Below are positions 26,500 to 34,575 of a DNA stretch of 64,000 nucleotides, in pieces. The notes beneath the pieces are model-generated. The model was not told the origin of the DNA. It searched no databases and saw only the letters and a list, made by a program, of their open reading frames with translations. The number at the start of each line of letters is the position of its first letter. The stretch's first letter is position 1. The position numbers and the translations under genes are program-made. Source of the DNA: Candidatus Sulfopaludibacter sp. SbA3 (GTDB lineage: Bacteria; Acidobacteriota; Terriglobia; Bryobacterales; Bryobacteraceae); NCBI GenBank assembly GCA_945890485.1, contig CAMDCN010000002.1:434001-498000 (forward strand), in the 5' to 3' direction.

Positions 26500-26825
26500 A
26501 CGAGGAACTCTGGTTCGCCCAACTCGCCGAAGAGACCCCGCTCGAATCCGCCATCCCGGCCCCGTCCTGTCTCAAGTCGCTCGTATACTCTCAACTCATC
26601 AGCGAGGCTGAAACCGAAGGCCCTCTGCTGCCCCTGCCCGAAACCAAAGCCGCCGGCCGCGGCTTGTGCGTCTTTGAACACCTCATCGAAATCCTGCCCG
26701 TCGGAGCACCTCTGCAGAACTTCCAGTACTGCAAAATCTGCCACGCCCGCGTCCTCGGCGAACGCGTCGAACAAGCCCCCATCTTCTGGCCCTGCTGCCC
26801 CTACAGCGAGTTCCAGAATCGCTAG
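26496..26825 (+). CDS. Small Cys-rich protein coupled to the ECF sigma gene (candidate regulator)
   Basis: The 109-residue protein starts in an ATGA overlap with the sigma gene. It has no signal peptide or membrane helix. Its C-terminal half holds a compact cysteine cluster (CKICHARVLGERVE, then WPCCPY) that looks zinc-binding rather than haem-binding. Position suggests a soluble anti-sigma or redox/zinc-sensing partner; I do not recognise a named family. Its stop overlaps that of the convergent outer-membrane gene (CTAG). Confidence 0.7.
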   Translation: MNEELWFAQLAEETPLESAIPAPSCLKSLVYSQLISEAETEGPLLPLPETKAAGRGLCVFEHLIEILPVGAPLQNFQYCKICHARVLGERVEQAPIFWPCCPYSEFQNR

Positions 26826-27478
26826 AACTCCCGCACAAAACCAAACATATTCTGGAAGTTCGCCAGGTTGCGCTGCCCTCGCGGTCGCAACTCCCGGCTG
26901 ATTGGATTCGCCGAAAGCGTCTCCCAGAAGCTATATCGGAACCGCCAGCCCGCTGCCACCCGCACGTCGATCCCCACCGCCGTCCGCCAGAATACCCGCG
27001 TCGCCGCAAACCGCTCTGGCGGCAGCGCCACCGCCCCCTTCGCCACCACCACAGCCCCTGCCTCGGAACTCACCCGCACCATCCCCAATCCCCCGGCCAC
27101 ATACGGTCGAAACCGGCTCGCCCGCGGGCGAAAATAAATCAGCCCATCCAGGCTCCCGGCGTTCTGCGAACTCGTCCGCTTCTGCTCAAACGTCGTCTCC
27201 TGTCCGCCCTCCACCCGCGTCTCCGTGAATTGCAGCGCGTTCCGGTTCCACACGTAGCTGCCCTGCACGCTCAAATATTCCCGCCAATGCTTCCCCGCAA
27301 ACAGATGCAGCGAGGCCCCGTTCTCCGGCTTATACAGCGAAATCGCCGTCGACTCCTGCGTGATAATCGTCCGCCCATCGGCCGACAACGTCGACAGGCC
27401 CCCCATCCCACCCGCATACCACTGCCCATGGCTCGCGCACACCATCCCCAACCCAAATAACATCCCCCGCAAAATCAT
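26822..27478 (-). CDS. Outer-membrane beta-barrel protein
   Basis: The 218-residue product has a short signal peptide (MILRGMLFGLGMVCASHG), then alternating hydrophobic strands (YLSVQGSYVWNRNALQFT, YVAGGLGMVRVSSE, GIDVRVAAGWRFRYSFWETL) and a C-terminal Phe (FVREF), the usual barrel end. Conserved RPYVAGGLG resembles OmpA/OmpW-like eight-strand barrels. The start codon lies in the loop of a 14-bp perfect hairpin, so its translation is probably controlled. Substrate or function is unknown. Confidence 0.72.
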   Translation of the reverse strand: MILRGMLFGLGMVCASHGQWYAGGMGGLSTLSADGRTIITQESTAISLYKPENGASLHLFAGKHWREYLSVQGSYVWNRNALQFTETRVEGGQETTFEQKRTSSQNAGSLDGLIYFRPRASRFRPYVAGGLGMVRVSSEAGAVVVAKGAVALPPERFAATRVFWRTAVGIDVRVAAGWRFRYSFWETLSANPISRELRPRGQRNLANFQNMFGFVREF

Positions 27479-27498
27479 TCCTCTATTTTGCGGGGGAT
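27462..27498. promoter_or_regulatory. 14-bp perfect hairpin enclosing the outer-membrane gene's start codon
   Basis: ATCCCCCGCAAAAT (27462-27475) is the exact reverse complement of ATTTTGCGGGGGAT (27485-27498), with a 9-base loop. In the minus-strand mRNA the loop reads AGAGGAATG, which is the ribosome site plus the start codon at 27478. The arms are the last leader bases and codons 2-6. It could be an RNA switch on translation, or a DNA operator in the divergent promoter region. Confidence 0.75.
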
Positions 27499-27564
27499 TT
27501 CCGCCTAAGTCACGACTACATCACCGAAGCGCTTCACAATTTTTCTCACTACCAGGACATCGAC

Positions 27565-28323
27565 ATGACAAGAACTCTGTTCGCGCTTCCCCTCTTCGCT
27601 CTCGCCCTCTGCGCCCAAACGCCCGGCGTCCGAACCATCGGCTCGCCCACCACCATTGATCAGTCCGGCTCCTACATTCTCACCAACAGCCTCTTCACCA
27701 GCTCTAGCACCGGCGCCGGCATCACCATCACCGCCAGCGACGTCACCCTCGACCTGAATGGCCAAACCATCACCGGCCCCGGTAACGGCTCCCACGCCGG
27801 CCTCCGCATCCTCAACGCCCAGAACGTCACCGTCAAAAACGGCAACATCACCGGCACCCTCATGGGCGTCATGGTCAACAATTCCGCCAACGTCCGCATC
27901 GAGGCCCTCAATATCCGCGGCTTCGGCCTCGCCGTCTCCGCGCCCCCGCCCGAAATCGGCGTTCTCATCAACCAATCCCGCGGCGTCGTTGTTCTCAACA
28001 ACTCCCTCTTCAACGTCGGCCTCGGCCTCTTCGTCCGCGGTAGCCGCAGCTTCGGCAACCGCCTGCAAAACAACACCATCACCGCCATGGCTAATGGGGT
28101 CCTCGGCATCTGCTACAACCCCGCCGACGGCGACCCCCAAGGTCCCAAGGGCGACCTGATCACCGGCAATCTCATCCGTGGATTCCCCACTTCCATTCAA
28201 ATGAATAGCCGCTCCGACTACAACGTCATCGACGCCAACACCCTCATCTACACCGTCGCTGCCCTCGAAAACACAAACCCCACCAACATCGCGCAAGGCA
28301 ACCGCACCGCCCAGATCCAGTAA
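27565..28323 (+). CDS. Secreted right-handed beta-helix protein
   Basis: The 252-residue product has a signal peptide (MTRTLFALPLFALALCAQ) and a chain of short coils rich in Asn, Val and Ile (LDLNGQTITGPGNGSHAGLR, NVTVKNGNITGTLMG, VVVLNNSLFNVG, NRLQNNTITAM). This is the parallel beta-helix fold of pectate lyase-like and NosD-like proteins. AGGA lies 7 bases upstream of the ATG. The fold is clear; no catalytic residues are obvious, so carbohydrate binding or cleavage is only a possibility. Confidence 0.8.
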   Translation: MTRTLFALPLFALALCAQTPGVRTIGSPTTIDQSGSYILTNSLFTSSSTGAGITITASDVTLDLNGQTITGPGNGSHAGLRILNAQNVTVKNGNITGTLMGVMVNNSANVRIEALNIRGFGLAVSAPPPEIGVLINQSRGVVVLNNSLFNVGLGLFVRGSRSFGNRLQNNTITAMANGVLGICYNPADGDPQGPKGDLITGNLIRGFPTSIQMNSRSDYNVIDANTLIYTVAALENTNPTNIAQGNRTAQIQ

Positions 28324-28371
28324 CCTCCGCAACGCGGCGGCGGAGTTGTTATAAAGGTGGGTACCCTTCCG

Positions 28372-28770
28372 ATGCCCCCCGCCAAAAAGGCAACCCGCCG
28401 CCGCTTGCCGACGATTCGCATCGGCCATCTCTCCATCACCCTCCTGCCCGGCGAATCCATCGATCGCGTCCAACAAATCACTGACCAAGTGTGGGAGCGC
28501 TGGCAACCGCAAAACATCGTCGAACAGTTCGATTGCGACATGATCATCCACGCCCTCTTCAAAATCGAACGCTACGAACGCTTTCGAGATCAGTTCGTCG
28601 CCAGCGGCATCCAAGCCGAAGACCTCGATCGGGCCAGCAAATCCTACCAGTCCACCGTTGCCACCGCCGAACGCAGCCTCCTCATCGCCCGCGAATCCCA
28701 ACCCCGCCACCACACCAAAGTGACCCCGGATATGCTCGCCGATTGGCCCGTCGATGGGCCCATCCAGTAG
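28372..28770 (+). CDS. Conserved-looking hypothetical protein at the head of the DUF2760/Hsp70 operon
   Basis: The 132-residue protein begins with a basic stretch (MPPAKKATRRRLPTIRIG). It is otherwise a soluble, helix-rich domain (DRVQQITDQVWERWQPQNIV, FDCDMIIHALFKIERYERFR). I do not recognise the family. The ATG at 28372 was chosen because AAGGTGGG lies upstream; a GTG at 28357 is possible. It is 36 bases ahead of the DUF2760 gene and probably co-transcribed. Confidence 0.65.
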   Translation: MPPAKKATRRRLPTIRIGHLSITLLPGESIDRVQQITDQVWERWQPQNIVEQFDCDMIIHALFKIERYERFRDQFVASGIQAEDLDRASKSYQSTVATAERSLLIARESQPRHHTKVTPDMLADWPVDGPIQ

Positions 28771-28806
28771 GACACGGTGTATCCTGAAGGATTCAGGAGC
28801 TTTTCG

Positions 28807-29349
28807 TTGTCTCGTATTGCTGACGCCTTCTCATCTTTCTTCGGGATCCTCTTCTCCGGAACCCTTTCTCCCGACATAGCCAAGACCTACGGCTATACCA
28901 AAATCGTCGAAAAGAAGCCGGAGCCCAAAGTCGCCCCCGTCCCCGTTGCCAAATCCAGCGACGGCGCCCTCCAAATGCTCGGCATCCTCCAGCGCGAAGC
29001 CCGCCTCGTCGACTTCCTCATGGAAGATATCTCCGCCTATCAGGACGATCAGGTCGGCGCCGCCGTCCGCACCCTCCACGAACAGGCGGGCAAGGCCATA
29101 GGCCGCTATCTCACCCTGACGCCGATCATCGACGGCGTCGAAGGTACTTACACGGAAACCCGCGCCGCCGGCCAGCTCGCCAAAGATAACGCCGCTCTGA
29201 AGTTCCTCGGCAACGTCCCCGCCCAAGGCAAGCCCCAGGGCGGCACCCTCCGCCACAAAGGCTGGCACGCCTCCAAAGTCGACCTCCCCGAAGTGAAGCC
29301 GGCCATGTCCGTCCACATCCTCGCCCCCGCCGAAATCGAAATCGAATAG
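28807..29349 (+). CDS. DUF2760 protein
   Basis: The 180-residue protein starts at a TTG with AGGAG 7 bases upstream. An N-terminal hydrophobic/amphipathic helix (IADAFSSFFGILFSGTLS) is followed by a Pro/Lys linker and the domain GALQMLGILQREARLVDFLM, EDISAYQDDQVGAAVRTLHE, ending HKGWHASKVDLPEV. This matches DUF2760, a family of unknown function that I recall being encoded beside unusual Hsp70 proteins, as here. The next gene starts 1 base after its stop. A co-factor or client role for the two Hsp70s is inferred. Confidence 0.85.
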   Translation: MSRIADAFSSFFGILFSGTLSPDIAKTYGYTKIVEKKPEPKVAPVPVAKSSDGALQMLGILQREARLVDFLMEDISAYQDDQVGAAVRTLHEQAGKAIGRYLTLTPIIDGVEGTYTETRAAGQLAKDNAALKFLGNVPAQGKPQGGTLRHKGWHASKVDLPEVKPAMSVHILAPAEIEIE

Positions 29350-29350
29350 C

Positions 29351-30988
29351 ATGCAGCCCACCCTTGGCATCGACCTCGGCACCACCAACTGTGCCGTCGC
29401 ACGCGCCGAAGAAGAAGCTGGCGTTGAAGTCCTCGGCATCCCCCAACTCGTCAATCCCGGCGAAGTCCGCGCCGAGCCCCTCTTCCCCTCCAGCCTCTAT
29501 CTTCCCGGCCCCTCCGAATTCGCCCCCGGCGCGCTCGCCCTCCCCTGGGACGAGAACCCGCCCTACCTCACCGGCGAGCTAGCCAAGAAGCGCGGAGCCG
29601 AAAACCCCTCCCGTCTCGTCCACTCCGCCAAGTCCTGGCTCGCCGTCGCTGGCGATATGCCCCACGTAACCGCCGTTGAAGCCACCCGCGCCTACCTCGC
29701 CCACCTCCGCGCCGCCACCCCTAACTTCGACGCCCACAACGTCCTCATCACCGTCCCTGCGTCCTTTGACGCCGCCGCCCGCGACCTCACCCTCCAAGCC
29801 GCCCAACAAGCCGGCTACCCCACCCCCGTCCTCCTCGAAGAGCCCCAAGCCGCCTTCTACGCCTGGCTCGAACGCCACCCCGATTGGCGCGAACGCATCC
29901 ACCCCGGCGCCCTCATCCTCGTCGTCGACATCGGCGGCGGCACCACCGACTTCACCCTCATCCGCGTCACCGACCAATCCGGCGACCTCACCCTCGAACG
30001 CATCGCCGTCGGCGAACACATCCTCCTTGGCGGCGACAACATGGACCTCGCCCTCGCCCGCGCCGTCGAAGCGGAAATGCCCAAGCTCGACGCCGCCCAG
30101 CTCCACGCCCTCTGGCAGCGCTGCCGCGTAGCCAAGGAAAAGCTCCTGGCCCCCGGGTCCACCCAAGCCGAAGAACCCGTCACCATCCTCGGCCGCGGCA
30201 CCGGCCTCATCGGCGGCACCCTCAAAGGCGTCCTCCGCCGCTCGACTCTTGAACAGGTCCTCCTCGATGGCTTCCTCCCCTCCGCCGAGGCCACGGACGT
30301 TCCCGCCCGCCCCCGCCGCGCCGCCCTGCAAGAGGTCGGCCTCCCCTACGCCTCCGACCCCGCCATCACCCGCCATCTCGCCGCCTTCCTCCGCGGCCAA
30401 CAACCCACCCACGTGCTCTTCAACGGTGGCGTCCTCAACGCCCCCTTAGTCCGCGAACGCCTGCTCTCGGTTCTCAACTCCTGGCTCCCCGCCCCCGTCG
30501 AAGTGCTCTCCGGCGAAGACCTCATGCACGCCGTCGCCCGCGGCGCGGCCTACTACGGCCTCGCCCGCCAGGGCCGCGGCCTCCGCATCCGCGGCGGCGT
30601 CCCCCGGACTTACTACCTCGGCATCGAATCCGCCATGCCCGCCGTCCCTGGTTTCCCGCCGCCGATGAAGGCGCTCACCGTCGTCCCCTTCGGGCTTGAA
30701 GAAGGGTCCGCCGTCGCCCTGCCCAAGTACGAGTTCTCCCTCCGTACCGGCGAACCCGCCGAGTTCCGCTTCTTCTCCTCCACCACTCGAAAAGACGACC
30801 AGCCCGGCGACCTCCTCGACCCCATCCCCCCCGGCGTCGAAGAGCTCGCTCCCATGGAAGTCACCCTCTCCGGCGCACCCGCCCGCGTCTCTCTCGAAGC
30901 GCAGGTCACGGAAACCGGCATGCTCGAAATCTATTGCGTCGCCACCAGCGGAGAACGCTGGAAACTCGAATTCAACCTACGCTCATGA
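29351..30988 (+). CDS. Hsp70-family protein A (short DnaK-like)
   Basis: The 545-residue protein has the actin-fold ATPase motifs GIDLGTTNCAVA (phosphate 1), VVDIGGGTTDFTLI (phosphate 2) and FNGGVLNAPLVRERL (adenosine region). Its C-terminal beta region (about 415-545) is shorter than the DnaK substrate-binding domain and there is no helical lid. It is not classical DnaK (about 638 residues). It shares a 4-base ATGA overlap with the second Hsp70 gene. ATP binding is likely; clients are unknown. Confidence 0.9.
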   Translation: MQPTLGIDLGTTNCAVARAEEEAGVEVLGIPQLVNPGEVRAEPLFPSSLYLPGPSEFAPGALALPWDENPPYLTGELAKKRGAENPSRLVHSAKSWLAVAGDMPHVTAVEATRAYLAHLRAATPNFDAHNVLITVPASFDAAARDLTLQAAQQAGYPTPVLLEEPQAAFYAWLERHPDWRERIHPGALILVVDIGGGTTDFTLIRVTDQSGDLTLERIAVGEHILLGGDNMDLALARAVEAEMPKLDAAQLHALWQRCRVAKEKLLAPGSTQAEEPVTILGRGTGLIGGTLKGVLRRSTLEQVLLDGFLPSAEATDVPARPRRAALQEVGLPYASDPAITRHLAAFLRGQQPTHVLFNGGVLNAPLVRERLLSVLNSWLPAPVEVLSGEDLMHAVARGAAYYGLARQGRGLRIRGGVPRTYYLGIESAMPAVPGFPPPMKALTVVPFGLEEGSAVALPKYEFSLRTGEPAEFRFFSSTTRKDDQPGDLLDPIPPGVEELAPMEVTLSGAPARVSLEAQVTETGMLEIYCVATSGERWKLEFNLRS

Positions 30989-33621
30989 AGATCGGCATCG
31001 ACCTCGGCACCACCAACTCCGCCCTCGCCTATTGGGACCCTTCCGACGACGACGCAGCCATCAGCGTCTTTGAAATCCCCCAGTTCACGGCGCCCGGACG
31101 CATCGAAAAGCTCCGCACCCTCCCCAGCTTCCTCTACCTCGCCGACCAGACCTACGTCGGCGCCTACGCCCGCGAACAAGGCGCCCTCACCCCCACCCGC
31201 TCCGTCCACTCCGCCAAAAGCTGGCTCTCGAACTCTGACGTCGACCGCACCGCCAAAATCCTCCCCTGGGAAGCCCAGCCCGAATCCCGCGAACTCTCTC
31301 CCGTCGAAGTCTCCGCCGCCTTCCTCAAACACATCCGCGAAGCCTGGGACACCGCCCACCCGGAAGCCCCCCTCGCCGCGCAAGACATCGTCCTCACCGT
31401 TCCCGCCTCCTTCGACGAGGAAGCCCGCGAACTCACCGTCATGGCCGCCACCCAGGCCGGCCTCGAAAACGTCACTCTCATCGAAGAGCCCGCCGCGGCC
31501 TTCTACTCCTGGATCGCCAACCACCTCACCGCTTCGCAAAAGCAGCTTTTCGACGGCCAGACCGTCCTCGTCTGCGACGTCGGCGGCGGCACCAGCGACT
31601 TCACCCTCATCAAGGTCTCCCGCACCGGCGACATGGTCGAGTTCACCCGCACCGCCGTCGGCAAGCACCTCCTCCTCGGCGGCGACAACCTCGACCTCAC
31701 CCTCGCCTGGCTCGTCGAAGCCAAGCTCGGCCAACAGCTCTCCCTCCGCCAACGCTCCGCCCTCCGCCGCCAGTGCGCTGCCGCGAAAGAACGTCTCCTC
31801 AACGAACCCAATCTCGAAAAGGTGGAGATCACCGTCCTCGGCGCCGGCAGCTCCCTCATCGGCGGAACCCTGCGTTCCGAGATCCTCCGCTCCGAGGCCC
31901 TCGAACTCGCTCTCGAAGGCTTCCTGCCCGCCGCCCCGCTCGCCGAACGGCCCAAAGACGATAAGCGTAGCCTCTTCCGCGAGCTCGGCCTCCCTTACGT
32001 CTCCGACCCCGCCGTCACCAAGCACCTCGCGGCCTTTCTCACGGACAACGGCATCACCGAAGGCCCCGACGCCATCCTCTTCAACGGCGGCTTCTTCATC
32101 CCGGAACTCCTCCGCCAGCGCGTCGCCGACGTTCTCGAACACTGGTTCGCCAAGCGCCCGGCCATCTTTGAAAACCGCGACCTCGATCTCGCCGTCGCCG
32201 TCGGTGCGGCCTACTACGCCAACGTCCGCACCGGCGGCAAAGGCGTCCTCGTCCGCGGCGGTCTCCCCCGCGCTTACTTCATCGGCCTGTCGAACGACCG
32301 CAAGCAGTCCATCTGCCTCGCCCCCCGCGGCAGCGAAGAAGGCACTGAGATCACCCTCGACCACGAAGGTCTCCAACTCGTCGCCAACCGCCCCGTCAGC
32401 TTCCGCCTCTACAGCTCCCTCCACCGCACGGAAGACCAGATCGGCGACCTCGTCGACCTCTCCGCCGAACCCGAAATCCACTCCCACGCCCCGCTCCAAG
32501 CCCTCATCCGCTTTGGCAAGCCCACCGGCGAACGCCTCGTACCCGTCAAGCTCGGCGCCAAGCTAACCGCTGTCGGAACGCTTGAAATCTGGTGCGATTC
32601 GAAGGTCAGCGACAACCGTTGGCGCCTGCAGTTCGAGCTCCGCAAATCCGCCGCCCCCACCACCCAGCGCGCCGCCACGGTCATTGCCGATGAAGCCGTC
32701 GCCGCCGGCGAAGCCCTCATCCGCCAGACCTTCGAAGCCGGCACGCTAGCCCCCGAAGAACTCCCCGCCAAGCTCGAACAGCTCCTCGGCCTCGGCCGCG
32801 CCAGTTGGCCCTTAAGCGTCATCCGCCGCTACTCCGATCTCTTCCTCCAGTTAGGCGAAGGCCGCAAGCGCTCCGCCGCTCACGAATCCCGCTGGTTGAA
32901 TCTCGGAGGCCTCTGCCTCCGCCCCGGCTTCGGCTTCCCCGGCGACGAACTCCGCATTGAACAGGCGCGCCGCGTCTACGCCGGCGGCCTCGCGTTCGGC
33001 AATCAGGTCCAACCCGAAATCGAATGGTGGATCTTCTGGGGCCGCGTCGCCGGTGGACTCAATCGCAATCAACAGACGGACATCTACCAGCGAATCGCCA
33101 ATCAGATCCTCCCGAAAGGAAACAAAAAGGCCCCCCGCATCAACCCCAGCCTCTTGCGCGAACTCTGGCGCACCGCCGCCAGCCTCGAACACCTCCCCGC
33201 CGGCACCCGCACCGAACTCGGCGAAGCGTGTCTCAAGCGTCTCCGCAACAACCAATCGACACACCCCGAGACGGACCTCTGGTGCCTGAGCCGCATTGGA
33301 GCCCGCAAGCTCTTCTACGGGCCGATGAACCTGGTCCTCCCCGCAGCGACCGCGGTTCGCTGGGCCGAGCAGCTTCTAAAACATCCGCACGCCCACGTCC
33401 CCGAAACCCTGGTCGCCCTCTGTCAAAAAACAGGCAACGCCACCCTCGACGTCCCCGCCACCACAATCAACCTCATCACTGCCCGCATCCAGCAGCACAA
33501 GGACGCCGAATCCTTCCTCGCCCGCCTCGAAGGCAAAGCCACCGACTCTGCGGAATCTCTCTCCCGCCTCTTCGGCGAAGAGCTCCCCAGCGGCTTGGTA
33601 TTCGCTGGTGACAACCCATAG
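30985..33621 (+). CDS. Hsp70-family protein B with C-terminal DUF3731 domain
   Basis: The 878-residue protein has GIDLGTTNSALAYWD, CDVGGGTSDFTLIKV and the adenosine-site FNGGFFIPELLRQRV. About 530 residues align in layout with protein A. A further 320 residues (from about 560) form an all-helical region (RRYSDLFLQLGEGRKRSAAH, LGGLCLRPGFGFPGD) matching DUF3731, a domain seen almost only on such Hsp70s. The tandem pair plus DUF2760 suggests a dedicated chaperone machine. The ATG overlaps the previous stop. Confidence 0.9.
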   Translation: MKIGIDLGTTNSALAYWDPSDDDAAISVFEIPQFTAPGRIEKLRTLPSFLYLADQTYVGAYAREQGALTPTRSVHSAKSWLSNSDVDRTAKILPWEAQPESRELSPVEVSAAFLKHIREAWDTAHPEAPLAAQDIVLTVPASFDEEARELTVMAATQAGLENVTLIEEPAAAFYSWIANHLTASQKQLFDGQTVLVCDVGGGTSDFTLIKVSRTGDMVEFTRTAVGKHLLLGGDNLDLTLAWLVEAKLGQQLSLRQRSALRRQCAAAKERLLNEPNLEKVEITVLGAGSSLIGGTLRSEILRSEALELALEGFLPAAPLAERPKDDKRSLFRELGLPYVSDPAVTKHLAAFLTDNGITEGPDAILFNGGFFIPELLRQRVADVLEHWFAKRPAIFENRDLDLAVAVGAAYYANVRTGGKGVLVRGGLPRAYFIGLSNDRKQSICLAPRGSEEGTEITLDHEGLQLVANRPVSFRLYSSLHRTEDQIGDLVDLSAEPEIHSHAPLQALIRFGKPTGERLVPVKLGAKLTAVGTLEIWCDSKVSDNRWRLQFELRKSAAPTTQRAATVIADEAVAAGEALIRQTFEAGTLAPEELPAKLEQLLGLGRASWPLSVIRRYSDLFLQLGEGRKRSAAHESRWLNLGGLCLRPGFGFPGDELRIEQARRVYAGGLAFGNQVQPEIEWWIFWGRVAGGLNRNQQTDIYQRIANQILPKGNKKAPRINPSLLRELWRTAASLEHLPAGTRTELGEACLKRLRNNQSTHPETDLWCLSRIGARKLFYGPMNLVLPAATAVRWAEQLLKHPHAHVPETLVALCQKTGNATLDVPATTINLITARIQQHKDAESFLARLEGKATDSAESLSRLFGEELPSGLVFAGDNP

Positions 33622-33749
33622 GGATTTATTTTCGACCGCTTAACTGATTCATTCGCCGCTACTTCTGCGTTCCTGCTCCTCGCCCGCCTTCGGGATTTCC
33701 GCCTTCTGTCTCTCTACCCTGAAGACATCGCAAGGAAGGAGCACTCTTT

Positions 33750-34523
33750 ATGACCGAAGAACAGAAGCAGCGCCGCGCGGAAACCGCGCGTGCCAATGGC
33801 CGCAAAAGCAAAGGCCCAGTCACCGCCGCCGGGAAATACCGCAGTTCTATGAACGCCATCTCAACCGGCGAACATACCGAACATCATCAGGACGACCTGC
33901 CGCCGTTCTTCCATCTGCTCTCCACGGACAATCGGACAAACTACCTCCGTAGCTTCCAGGATCTTCTCCGTCGATATCAGCCAAACTGTGAATTCGAACG
34001 CGGACTCATCCGACGCATGGCTATCGAACTGTTCCTCTTCGATCGGCAGAACGACTTGACCATGCTCGCCGGCGTTGAAGAAATGGACTGGGCCCTCGAT
34101 AGGCATCCCGAAAGCGACTCGTCAGAACAGTTTCTCCTCGGCCATCAGCGACTCTGCAAGCAAAGGGACCTCCTGCGCATGATCGACCGGAATAAGCGGA
34201 CGCACCTATCCGCATACCAAAATTTAATGAAACTATTCGTCCAGTCGAGGAAGCAACTCCCGCTGCCACCGGAGCAGGAGCCGGAAATAGCTGCCGATAT
34301 CGCCGTCCCGGCGGGTCAGGCCGAAATGGAACCCAGCGCCACTTCTGCCCCAAAATCCTCCAAATCATTGAACATAAGCGGTTTAGCCAAGCCAAAGGAT
34401 CCCGTCGGCGGACCTGCGATTTCACCCGGACCCATTGTACGAATCCCACCAGCCACCGCGTTTCAAATGGAAAACGAGGGTGCAACCCGTAAACCGGACC
34501 CACTTCGAAGTGTTACCCTTTAG
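33750..34523 (+). CDS. Hypothetical protein with RANGRKSKGPVTAAGK-type N-terminus
   Basis: The 257-residue protein starts after a good ribosome site (GGAAGGAG). Residues about 12-35 read ARANGRKSKGPVTAAGKYRS followed by NAISTGEHT, a pattern I recall from many acidobacterial and planctomycete hypothetical proteins (N-x-S-x-GP-x-T-x-x-GK-x-R-S). The middle is helical (FERGLIRRMAIELFLFDRQN), and the tail is Pro/Ala-rich and disordered-looking. The basic start may bind nucleic acid. The function is unknown. Confidence 0.75.
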   Translation: MTEEQKQRRAETARANGRKSKGPVTAAGKYRSSMNAISTGEHTEHHQDDLPPFFHLLSTDNRTNYLRSFQDLLRRYQPNCEFERGLIRRMAIELFLFDRQNDLTMLAGVEEMDWALDRHPESDSSEQFLLGHQRLCKQRDLLRMIDRNKRTHLSAYQNLMKLFVQSRKQLPLPPEQEPEIAADIAVPAGQAEMEPSATSAPKSSKSLNISGLAKPKDPVGGPAISPGPIVRIPPATAFQMENEGATRKPDPLRSVTL

Positions 34524-34526
34524 TCA

Positions 34527-34545
34527 CAAGAGGTTCTCCCTCTTG
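34527..34545. repeat. 7-bp hairpin upstream of the Oar-like receptor gene
   Basis: CAAGAGG (34527-34533) pairs with CCTCTTG (34539-34545) across a 5-base loop. It lies just after the upstream stop and 14 bases ahead of the AGGAGG ribosome site of the receptor gene. There is no T-tract, so it may be a leader structure rather than a terminator. Confidence 0.5.
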
Positions 34546-34575
34546 GTTCCCCACTCCTTAGGAGGTCTATCAATA

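Noticed and set aside
26730-26750. CKICH in the small sigma-linked protein as a haem c site
   Set aside because: The protein has no signal peptide or membrane anchor, so it cannot reach the cytochrome c maturation machinery; a zinc site with the later Cys pair is more likely.
30931-32499. 522-codon minus-strand open frame opposite the second Hsp70 gene
   Set aside because: The composition is low-complexity Gly/Ala/Glu/Val with no motif; similar shadows occur at 9644-10915 and 29579-30412.
34527-34545. Hairpin before the Oar-like gene as a terminator of the upstream gene
   Set aside because: The stem is 7 bp but no T-tract follows, and it lies within 40 bases of the next ribosome site; listed only as a leader hairpin.
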